This document shows positions 51,783 through 59,756 of a DNA stretch of 64,000 bases, in pieces. Source of the stretch: JAJDIA01 sp031555145 (GTDB taxonomy: Bacteria > Bacteroidota > Bacteroidia > Bacteroidales > Tannerellaceae); assembly GCA_031555145.1 (NCBI GenBank), contig JAVBUR010000005.1:1-64000 (forward strand). The letters run 5' to 3'. A model generated the notes under the pieces. It was not told the DNA's origin, ran no database searches, and saw only the letters and a program-made list of their open reading frames with translations. The position numbers and the translations under genes were made by a program. How positions within the stretch are numbered: the stretch's first letter is position 1; each line of letters starts with the position of its first letter.

Positions 51783-54188
51783 ATGAAACACGCAACACAT
51801 ACACTGATAACCTGGCTGGCCTTTGCCACTGTGCTACTGGCCGGCTGCACCGACGAGGAACCGGACACTGCCCTGATCCGGAAAGGCGTGGAGGTATCTG
51901 TTAGCCTCTCCCTGAACCCCGATGCACAGTCGCCCTTTGCCGATCCTCTCACACGTGCCGGCGGGGAAGATCCCACAACAGTCACCGACGTGTGGGTGTT
52001 GCAGTTCGACGGCACAACCGACGACGCTAAATTGCTCACCCCGCCGCGTTACTACAAGGGCGTATCCGGTATCCGCCTCCTGAGCAGCCCGGATAAGCAG
52101 CGCCTTGTGGTAGTGGCCAACACGCATCAGCAGTTTCTCAACTTCACCCTTACGCCGGGACTGGATACCTATGGCGACCTGAAAGCCCTGGCATCGGATG
52201 CCGGCCTGGCCCCGGTAATGCCCTTCCCGTTAGTCGAACAACCATCCGACCTGCCGATGGAGGGTTCTGTAGAGGTTATGATCTCCGCAACGGACACGCC
52301 GCAATCGATAACGGTGCCGGTGACATACAGCGTAGCCAAGCTACAACTGACGCTCCATAATGCCGTAGCCAGCGACCTGACCCTCACCGGCCTGCAACTT
52401 CGCGGCGTCCCGACAACGGTAGACATGCTGGCTGGCGAAGCCACCTACGACGGGGCTGTGTATCCTGCCGCCACCTACCTGAACTCATGGAGCGACTACC
52501 CGTTCAAAGAGTTGAACCTGGAGTCCGGAGGAACGGATTACAAACAAACATGGTACGTTCCCCACAACGAGCGGGGCCAGACCCAGGCCTCCTCATCCGA
52601 CCAGAAAACAGCCTACGCCCAATATATGGGAGCGCAACTCATCACCACCTGCATCGAAGTGACAGCCAAACTGGCCGATGGATCGCCGCGCACCTACCGC
52701 TTCCTGGCCGGGGCCGACAACACCAAAGACATGAACATTAAGCCAGGCTGCCTCTACACCGCCACGCTCGATTTCCAACGTCCGGGAACCGTGGGCGTGG
52801 ACATGGACATGCGCATTGTAGACTACCGGCTCGAACAGACTACCGACACTGAAACGATTGATTATGTAGGCACACCAGACCATGAATCGCCCGCTTCCAA
52901 CTGCTATATCCTCAACCCTCCCCTCAAAGGGAAGCGTATCTACCGTATCCCGGTGAACCGTGCCGACGACTACTGGACGACAGACAAAGGCTATCAGAAA
53001 GACAACTCAGCGCAAGCATACCGCCTCAATATGGCTGCCGGCGGAAGTGGTTTCGGTACAGAACTGATCTGGCAAGACCGAATGGATATGGTAGAGAAAC
53101 GCCACATCGAAGGTGGCAAACTGATCAATATCGGTAGCGAAAACTGGAATGATCCGAACAAGATCTGTGTCACTCGCGCCTGTGGCTCTTACGACGCCGG
53201 TAACCGTTTGCTGAACTACATCGAGATCGTGGTGCCTGCCGGTGCCACGCGGGGTAACTTCCTGTTGGGCATCTATGCCGCCAACCCGGACTACTTGCGC
53301 GTCACCGAGGGCTACAGTTGGAGTTACCACTTCTGGGTAACAGACTACAATCCCGATGCCATAGGCAACATTACCTCCAACCAACCGGGACAGTTCGTCG
53401 TGCCGTCCGGCAATGTCCACCGTTATGCAGGGACGATTTGGGCCACGGGCGAGTGTGTTTCGAAAGTGATGATGGATCGCAATATTGGCGCTACATCAGC
53501 CGGTTATCCGCAGAATGAGACCGGAGATGCCACTATCAACTCTACCGACCTTATTGGTGCCTTTTACTACCAGTATGGTCGCAAAGATCCCTTTCCCGCC
53601 ACGCAGGCCCTCTACAACGAAAGTAATGGGAAGGTGTTCATCAAAGTGGCCGGAGCACCCGGCACGATCAATGATGCGGTCAGGAATCCGACTACACTCT
53701 ATGGCAATACCACTCTCCAATACTGGGCATATACCGGCGATAATGCAACACCCTATGAGAACGGAAAGCTCTACTGGTGGCAGGATGAGAAAACCGCAGG
53801 TAAGTACAGTGTAAATACATATGCCGGCGTGAAACCATTCTTCGATCCCAGCCCTTACAGCTGGAAAATACCGAGGTCTGATACATGGGCAGATTTTGCG
53901 ACACATACGACAACAAATACCGGTACCCAGTCGCGGTTTACACCTTTTACTACTGCTTGCGGGGGGTATTATTGGCCTGCGGGTACGGTCTACGGATCGG
54001 TGTTTTACCCGGCAACAGGGTGCATCAATCTATCGAATGTTGTGCAAAATCCTAATCAGGCTTATAATTGGACAGGAAGTCCGACTACGGCAAGCTTAGG
54101 TGTTTACAGGGCGTTGTACTCCTCCGGCAGCACTACAAATAACATGGCAAGGTATTATAGACTTCCCGTCAGAAGTATTCAGGAATAG
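51783..54188 (+). CDS. DUF4906-FISUMP domain lipoprotein, candidate pilus tip adhesin
   Basis: An 801-residue lipoprotein (lipobox LLAGC, Cys22). Residues about 30-380 are a DUF4906-like fimbrial region (VTDVWVLQFDG, RLVVVANTHQQF, GSVEVMISATDTPQSITVPVTYSVAKLQLTL). A middle beta domain includes SASNCYILNPP-like and WVTDYNP motifs. Residues about 545-801 match the Fibrobacter succinogenes major paralogous (FISUMP) pattern: KVMMDRNIGATS, GAFYYQYGRKDPFP, GGYYWPAGTV, GVYRALYSSG and MARYYRLPVRSIQE. In related pili such large multi-domain lipoproteins form the tip. Adhesin function is inferred. Confidence 0.82.
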   Translation: MKHATHTLITWLAFATVLLAGCTDEEPDTALIRKGVEVSVSLSLNPDAQSPFADPLTRAGGEDPTTVTDVWVLQFDGTTDDAKLLTPPRYYKGVSGIRLLSSPDKQRLVVVANTHQQFLNFTLTPGLDTYGDLKALASDAGLAPVMPFPLVEQPSDLPMEGSVEVMISATDTPQSITVPVTYSVAKLQLTLHNAVASDLTLTGLQLRGVPTTVDMLAGEATYDGAVYPAATYLNSWSDYPFKELNLESGGTDYKQTWYVPHNERGQTQASSSDQKTAYAQYMGAQLITTCIEVTAKLADGSPRTYRFLAGADNTKDMNIKPGCLYTATLDFQRPGTVGVDMDMRIVDYRLEQTTDTETIDYVGTPDHESPASNCYILNPPLKGKRIYRIPVNRADDYWTTDKGYQKDNSAQAYRLNMAAGGSGFGTELIWQDRMDMVEKRHIEGGKLINIGSENWNDPNKICVTRACGSYDAGNRLLNYIEIVVPAGATRGNFLLGIYAANPDYLRVTEGYSWSYHFWVTDYNPDAIGNITSNQPGQFVVPSGNVHRYAGTIWATGECVSKVMMDRNIGATSAGYPQNETGDATINSTDLIGAFYYQYGRKDPFPATQALYNESNGKVFIKVAGAPGTINDAVRNPTTLYGNTTLQYWAYTGDNATPYENGKLYWWQDEKTAGKYSVNTYAGVKPFFDPSPYSWKIPRSDTWADFATHTTTNTGTQSRFTPFTTACGGYYWPAGTVYGSVFYPATGCINLSNVVQNPNQAYNWTGSPTTASLGVYRALYSSGSTTNNMARYYRLPVRSIQE

Positions 54189-54194
54189 AAAGCG

Positions 54195-57100
54195 ATGAAA
54201 CACAAACTACATATCCTCTTAAGCATCGTTGCCCTCGGCTCGTCCTTGTTGTTGACCGGCTGCGTACTCGACGATATAGCGTCGGTCTACAAGCCCGGCA
54301 AACTGATCGACGTGACCGTCAGCACCGGAGTAATGCCGGTGCTAACCCTTGTAAACGATACGCTCACCCGCGCGAACGGTGATGAACCCGCTGCCGCTGC
54401 CGAGGTCTACGACTACTACCTGTTCCAGTTTGACGAAAACGATGTGTTACTCGCCACCCCGGTCTATGTGAAGACCGGTAACGACCCGCTACAGATCGTC
54501 CAATTGACCACCAGCGGAGAAAAGGAGCATCGCATCGTGGCCATTGCCAATCTGGGCACCGACACCTATCCGTGGAAGGTAACCAAAGACGTAACCACCT
54601 ATGCACAACTTTGCGCACAAAGCATCACGCTCACCAACGCCGATGCCGGAGCCTTCCATACCGACGGCAAAGACTATCCCATGATGAGCGCCGATTGGCA
54701 GGGTGTGATCAAGCAAGATAATAAAGACGACGGACTGATTACACTCGGTTTCTCCCTGAACGTGGCCAAACTCTCCGTCACCCTGGCAAACACTTCCGGA
54801 AGCGGAGTGGTGATCGAGCGTATCACACTGGTCAATATACCTTCGAAACTGTCCTATACTGCCGCCTTAAACAAGCAGACAACCGACACGATAAGTTATG
54901 CTTCCGTGCCGCCCTATACGGATGAGATTGAGGAAGACGGAAGCTTCACACACACTTTCTACCTGCCCGCCAATCCGCAACCCACAGCGACAGATATCGG
55001 CGATATCACCCGCCTGAATCGCTACGCCCCGCCGAGAGCGACCTATGTACAGTTGATCGTGCGCGAAACCTCGTCGGGCAACCGCTACACCACCTCGCTG
55101 CATGTGGGTGACTTACAAAATAGGGGCGACAATACGGTCGATTTCGACTTCGATATCGCCCGGAATACCGCCTACTCCCTTCACTATACAATCTCAGATA
55201 AAAACGACTACTTCCTCGACGGACGCACCGACCCTTATCTGAGCACCAATAACTATTGCACAACAGCCGGTGCCGGCTCGGGAGGCTATATCCGCACAGG
55301 CATCAGTCCCGGAAAAGCGGCAACAGAGAGCATACGCTATGAGATAGAATATGCCATCAATGCGCGGAATGTGAACAACGTGTTGATGGGTAGCGGCGCA
55401 GCAGGTAATACGGCAGGTACGTACATGATCACCTCGTCTACCACCAAAGCGTTCTACGCAGGTACCGGTCCCGACGACAAGGTGGCGCTTATCACCAACG
55501 ATGCCGACCCGAATCGTCATACCGACGTGTTCGAAATAGACCTGACAACAAACAATGTCAAGGCTTTTTATGATGGCAAGGAGCAATCTGCAAAAAGTAT
55601 TACCGGCAAGCTTGGGATGGATGAACTCTTCCTGTTCGCCAACAATGTCGGCGGTATGCCGAGTGGCAACAGCAATATAAAACTCTACCGTTTCAAACTC
55701 TGGATTGACGGCATGTTGGTGCGCGATATGCAGGCCGTCCCAGCCGATGCATTCACCACTATTGACGGCGAGCCGGTTCCTTCATCGGGAATGTACGACA
55801 ATGTGACGCAAGCCCTGTTCACCTCGGCCACATCCCCGCTGTCCACCTACGTGCCTGATAAGCCGTTCATGTTCTCTGTTGACACGCGCCTGGGTACTTC
55901 GTCGACCGACAAGACCTATACCGTCCCCTTTAATACGATTAGCCATGCCTTTGATTTCTCGATCCAGTGGGGCGATGGTACACAGACCGACTATCCGGCC
56001 GGAACACAACTTACCCACCCATTGCTTACCCACACATACCCTATACCGGGCGTATATATGATCAGCGTCTTCTCGTCTACAGGTGAGATGCCTCATGTCA
56101 ACTTTGGCAGCAACAGTACAAATGCCGCAGTCAAACCTGCAACGGCCAATAATAATTACAACAAGCTAATAGCGCTGCACAATGAAATGCTGTATATTAA
56201 CAGCACTGATTTCTTTTACATGTTCTTTGACTGTGTGAATTTGGCAGGTGTACTGCCCGAGGCGCTTTTCTCCGCCAATCCGCAAATAACCAGATTTGAT
56301 TATTTATTCAACGGCTGTGAAAAATTAACCTACTTGCCCCCAAAACTGTTTGCCAATAATAAGTCGGTAACTAATTTCAACTGTACATTCTTTGGATGTG
56401 CCGGCTTTACTGGTGAAATACCTGTTGAATTATTTGCCAATCAGCCGTTCGTCACCTCTTTTCACAGAACGTTTTGGCTGTGTACCGGTTTTACTTCAAT
56501 CCCCTCCAAACTGTTTGCAAATAATCCGGCCGTCAACACGTTTTTAAGCTGCTTTTGCAAATGTGCAGGCCTAAAATCCATTCCTGCCGGGCTGTTCGAC
56601 AACAATACGAAAGTACTTAATGGGCAGGAACTTTTTCGTGAATGCTCCGGTCTGGAAGGGGCTATCCCTGAGGGGTTATTTGCAAACTGGCCATTGGTGA
56701 CGGATTTTTCTTTTACATTTGGAGGTTGCACAAACCTGAAAGGGCCTTTCCCAAAAGACCTGTTTGCCCATAATCCTAATGTCACCACTTTTAGTAATAC
56801 ATTTAACGGATGCAAAGAACTGGATTGTGAAATCCCCAAAGACTTGTTTGCCAATAACCCCAACGTTCTCACTTTTGCCAACCTATTTAACGGCTGCGAA
56901 AAGCTGAAGGGGACTATTCCCTCGGAGTTGTTTGCCAGCCATCCCTTGGTGATGGATTTTAACAATGTATTCAGAGACTGTAAATGCTTGACAGGTATTT
57001 CTGATGGGCAGCTGTTTGCAAACTGTAAGCTAGCCTCTAATTTCACTTATGCATTCTATGGCTCCGGTATTCAAGCTATCCCCAAAGGATTGTTCGACAA

Positions 57101-57950
57101 CAATGGGGATGCCTCCAATTTCAGCTATACGTTTGCCTCCTGTACCAAACTTTCAACAGCACTTCCTGCCGGGTTATTTGCTAAATGCCCCAAGGTGAAC
57201 ACATTCCTTCAGACATTTATTGACTGTGCTGCCCTTACAGGTACGATCCCCGCAGACCTCTTCGGAGACAAGCCGATACTCACAAACTATCAGAGCACAT
57301 TTCAACGATGTGCACTCCTTGAGGGACCAATACCGTCAGGATTATTCGACGGTAGCCCTGCTGTGACGACTTTCTACGGTACATTCAACGGATGCAATTC
57401 GCTGAACGGTCCGATACCCAAAGGCTTGTTTGACCATTGTCCCAATGTAATAGGATTTTACTCCACTTTCGTCTCATGCAGTATAGAAGGCCCGATACCG
57501 GAAGGGCTGTTTGACAAAAACACTGAAGTGGAGTCGTTTCAGAGCACATTCCTCAATTGCTCTAAACTGACAGGCTCGATACCGGTGGGGTTGTTTGCAA
57601 ATAACTTGAAAGTGACCTCTTTCGAAAGTACATTCAATGGTGTTCCGGATATCCAACTCACATCCACTATTTTCGTTAAGGATGAGAACGATCCGGCCGA
57701 GTGCGCCAAGCGGTTCAGTTCTGTCGCCGAGGTGAAATTTACTAATATGTTTGCTTGCTCCACGAGAAATAAAGAGATCTCGCGCGGTATAGCTCCGCAG
57801 TTGTGGGACAGGTCTCTTTATGCAGGAAACGCAGTATTCACGTCAACCTCCTGCTTTGGTGGTACACGTAACACATCCCCCGATGATAATAAACGCTTAG
57901 AGAACTATTCAGATATACCGACCACTTGGGGTGGTTCCAAACAACCATAA
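54195..57950 (+). CDS. Giant fimbrial-operon protein: DUF4906-like, ConA/LamG-like and LRR-like repeats
   Basis: A 1251-residue lipoprotein (lipobox LLLTGC, Cys23). Residues about 25-340 are DUF4906-like (AEVYDYYLFQFDEND, HRIVAIANLGTD). Residues about 350-560 resemble a ConA/LamG-like lectin domain (TDPYLSTNNYC, GYIRTGISPG, FEIDLTTNNVKAFYDG). A PKD-like segment follows (IQWGDGTQTDYPAG, HTYPIPGVYMISVFSSTG). Residues about 682-1150 hold 17 tandem repeats of 26-28 residues with the pattern LxGxIPxxLFANNPxVxxFxxTFxGC, a BspA-type leucine-rich relative. A second candidate tip adhesin, 6 bp after the FISUMP gene. The ligand is unknown. Confidence 0.8.
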   Translation: MKHKLHILLSIVALGSSLLLTGCVLDDIASVYKPGKLIDVTVSTGVMPVLTLVNDTLTRANGDEPAAAAEVYDYYLFQFDENDVLLATPVYVKTGNDPLQIVQLTTSGEKEHRIVAIANLGTDTYPWKVTKDVTTYAQLCAQSITLTNADAGAFHTDGKDYPMMSADWQGVIKQDNKDDGLITLGFSLNVAKLSVTLANTSGSGVVIERITLVNIPSKLSYTAALNKQTTDTISYASVPPYTDEIEEDGSFTHTFYLPANPQPTATDIGDITRLNRYAPPRATYVQLIVRETSSGNRYTTSLHVGDLQNRGDNTVDFDFDIARNTAYSLHYTISDKNDYFLDGRTDPYLSTNNYCTTAGAGSGGYIRTGISPGKAATESIRYEIEYAINARNVNNVLMGSGAAGNTAGTYMITSSTTKAFYAGTGPDDKVALITNDADPNRHTDVFEIDLTTNNVKAFYDGKEQSAKSITGKLGMDELFLFANNVGGMPSGNSNIKLYRFKLWIDGMLVRDMQAVPADAFTTIDGEPVPSSGMYDNVTQALFTSATSPLSTYVPDKPFMFSVDTRLGTSSTDKTYTVPFNTISHAFDFSIQWGDGTQTDYPAGTQLTHPLLTHTYPIPGVYMISVFSSTGEMPHVNFGSNSTNAAVKPATANNNYNKLIALHNEMLYINSTDFFYMFFDCVNLAGVLPEALFSANPQITRFDYLFNGCEKLTYLPPKLFANNKSVTNFNCTFFGCAGFTGEIPVELFANQPFVTSFHRTFWLCTGFTSIPSKLFANNPAVNTFLSCFCKCAGLKSIPAGLFDNNTKVLNGQELFRECSGLEGAIPEGLFANWPLVTDFSFTFGGCTNLKGPFPKDLFAHNPNVTTFSNTFNGCKELDCEIPKDLFANNPNVLTFANLFNGCEKLKGTIPSELFASHPLVMDFNNVFRDCKCLTGISDGQLFANCKLASNFTYAFYGSGIQAIPKGLFDNNGDASNFSYTFASCTKLSTALPAGLFAKCPKVNTFLQTFIDCAALTGTIPADLFGDKPILTNYQSTFQRCALLEGPIPSGLFDGSPAVTTFYGTFNGCNSLNGPIPKGLFDHCPNVIGFYSTFVSCSIEGPIPEGLFDKNTEVESFQSTFLNCSKLTGSIPVGLFANNLKVTSFESTFNGVPDIQLTSTIFVKDENDPAECAKRFSSVAEVKFTNMFACSTRNKEISRGIAPQLWDRSLYAGNAVFTSTSCFGGTRNTSPDDNKRLENYSDIPTTWGGSKQP

Positions 57951-57961
57951 AAACACTTCGG

Positions 57962-59098
57962 ATGAAAACACACATGACATATCCCACAGCGCTTGGTGCG
58001 ACATTACTCGCTCTGCTTTTCTGCATAACAGCAGGATGTTCGCAAACGGACGAAGGCGAACCTGACGATACCGTACAGATCACCGTACTTCCTCCCGAGG
58101 TAGGAGGTATCTCTTCACGGGCAATCGTCACCGACAAAGCGTTTCCTACGACTAAAAATTTCGTCCTCAATATGGGCCTTTGCCTGATGAAACCAAACGA
58201 AGTCACGGATGATGGTGCTGTGATAGATGGCTATCATAATGTCAGTGTATTATTCAGGGGCAACGGCACCACACTTGTGCCGGATGGCTATGTACTGCCC
58301 AACGGCACGGCAATGAACACCCTCTCCGTGCGCAAAAATGTACCCCTCGACATCTATGGCTATTATCCCCATAATCCCATGGTAACCGACTTGAATAAGA
58401 TACCTTTCACTGCCAAACAAAAGGAAAGTACCCTGATAGGAGTAAGTGACACGACGGACTTCCCAATGGACTATATGTATATTGCACCCGAACACTCCTC
58501 CCTGTGGAAAAATGTCCCGGCAAGTGATGCAGAGCAGCTTACGCCTGTATTTACGCACGCTATGGCATGTTACAGACTATACCTCTATAATACGTCTTAT
58601 CAGGTTGGTACAGGCTCCAACAATACCCTTTCAAAGACGTCTATAGCTTACGATAGTAAATCGGAGGCAACCCAAGAACCCCGAAGCCATCTGTGGGGAA
58701 TACCTTCGGATGGCACGTACAGTGCTGTGGACGGATCGGTCCACGTGACCGAATGGGCGGATACACTCGCATATGATTATACGCCAAGATCATTTAGCGG
58801 AGGGACTTATATTTACTTCATCTTTCCTGAAATGATCGTCGGCAAAGACGGCTATCCCGACGATGCGGAGTTGGCGATTACGATCTGGCTGAACGAGACT
58901 CCCACCAAACTGTTGCACAGCACCCACACCATCAAGTTGTCCGGAATGAGCACTCCCGCGGCTGCAGGTGCCACTAAAGGACTGGTAAAAGGATACATGT
59001 ACAGTCAAACTGTCTACATCCACAACCATCGCCAGTTCGAGGTCTCCGAAATGACCATCGCCCCCTGGCGTAGCAAGTCATACGAACTAAGCATGTAA
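57962..59098 (+). CDS. Fimbrillin family protein, last gene of the operon
   Basis: About 378 residues from the ATG at 57962, where the signal peptide and lipobox (ITAGC, Cys26) fit; the frame is open from 57926 but that overlaps the previous gene. Fimbrillin-type features: VGGISSRAIVTDKAFP, LDIYGYYPHNPMV, FPMDYMYIAPEHSSLW, FTHAMACYRLYLYN and YIYFIFPEMIVGKDGY. Gap to the previous gene is 11 bp. Probably a further accessory subunit. The operon ends at the terminator 59186-59216. Confidence 0.8.
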   Translation: MKTHMTYPTALGATLLALLFCITAGCSQTDEGEPDDTVQITVLPPEVGGISSRAIVTDKAFPTTKNFVLNMGLCLMKPNEVTDDGAVIDGYHNVSVLFRGNGTTLVPDGYVLPNGTAMNTLSVRKNVPLDIYGYYPHNPMVTDLNKIPFTAKQKESTLIGVSDTTDFPMDYMYIAPEHSSLWKNVPASDAEQLTPVFTHAMACYRLYLYNTSYQVGTGSNNTLSKTSIAYDSKSEATQEPRSHLWGIPSDGTYSAVDGSVHVTEWADTLAYDYTPRSFSGGTYIYFIFPEMIVGKDGYPDDAELAITIWLNETPTKLLHSTHTIKLSGMSTPAAAGATKGLVKGYMYSQTVYIHNHRQFEVSEMTIAPWRSKSYELSM

Positions 59099-59185
59099 CT
59101 CAAAATACCATACAAGCATTTATGAACTTTTCTTGAGAGAACTAACCGAACTTCTAACTATTTGCTCTTTAACCGGATCTTAACT

Positions 59186-59216
59186 GAAAGGCGCCTTTTG
59201 AGAGTGGGCGCCTTTC
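59186..59216 (+). terminator. Terminator of the fimbrial operon
   Basis: Perfect 10-bp arms GAAAGGCGCC (59186-59195) and GGCGCCTTTC (59207-59216) with an 11-nt loop, followed by a T-rich tract. Confidence 0.88.
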
Positions 59217-59312
59217 TTCTTTTTTATATCGCCTTTTTCTTTTTTGTATCGGTGTGTGTCAATCAAAGCATATTCATGTGGGTTTGAAAATCCCCCTACG
59301 ATCGAACTTTTT

Positions 59313-59519
59313 TCTGAAAAATACAATAAGGTAGAACTCCCTTTCTCGAAAAATAGTTGTATTTTTTGTGTATAATCAATTGATTTACATGATTTTATAT
59401 CTCTTTTATGGCATGCTTTTGTAGTGTCTATGGTATGCCTTCGGTATGCCTATATGTTGCCTATACCCCTGAAACGCCTCAAAACAAGTTTTTTTCATCT
59501 CTCTGAAAAATACAATAAG
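59313..59519. repeat. Pair of 18-bp direct repeats upstream of GH2 copy 2
   Basis: TCTGAAAAATACAATAAG occurs at 59313-59330 and again at 59502-59519, 189 bp apart. Between them lie two copies of GGTATGCC (59432-59439, 59443-59450). The gap 59099-59756 has no gene. Repeats like these ahead of a carbohydrate-degradation gene suggest regulator binding sites. Confidence 0.65.
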
Positions 59520-59706
59520 ACAGCCAATGTCCTACCTTCAGATCCGGCTGGATAGGAAAGTGGAGTAGGGGCGACGAGTATCCATAGGCGAAAAATAGGG
59601 CGTTGTACAGGGTGTGATTCCGTTTAGTTATATTAAACGAAGATTTAGTTCCGATCTGTACAATTCTTAGCGCTTTTTTTAGAGAGGCGGAGAGGGGAAA
59701 GTACGC

Positions 59707-59714
59707 TACATTTG
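59707..59714 (+). promoter_or_regulatory. Bacteroidales -7 box before GH2 copy 2
   Basis: TACATTTG, an exact TAnnTTTG match 42 bp upstream of the ATG at 59757. Confidence 0.6.
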
Positions 59715-59756
59715 CATATAATAATACAACTTGAAAAACACATTAGATAGAATACC

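Noticed and set aside
56238..57650. Regular repeats considered as a CRISPR-like or satellite array
   Set aside because: The periodicity is in the protein (26-28 residues), the DNA repeats are imperfect and in frame, and there are no identical spacers or repeats.
59313..59519. 18-bp repeats considered as a transposon target duplication or att sites
   Set aside because: Only 171 bp without any coding content lie between them and there are no terminal inverted repeats; regulator sites are the simpler reading.
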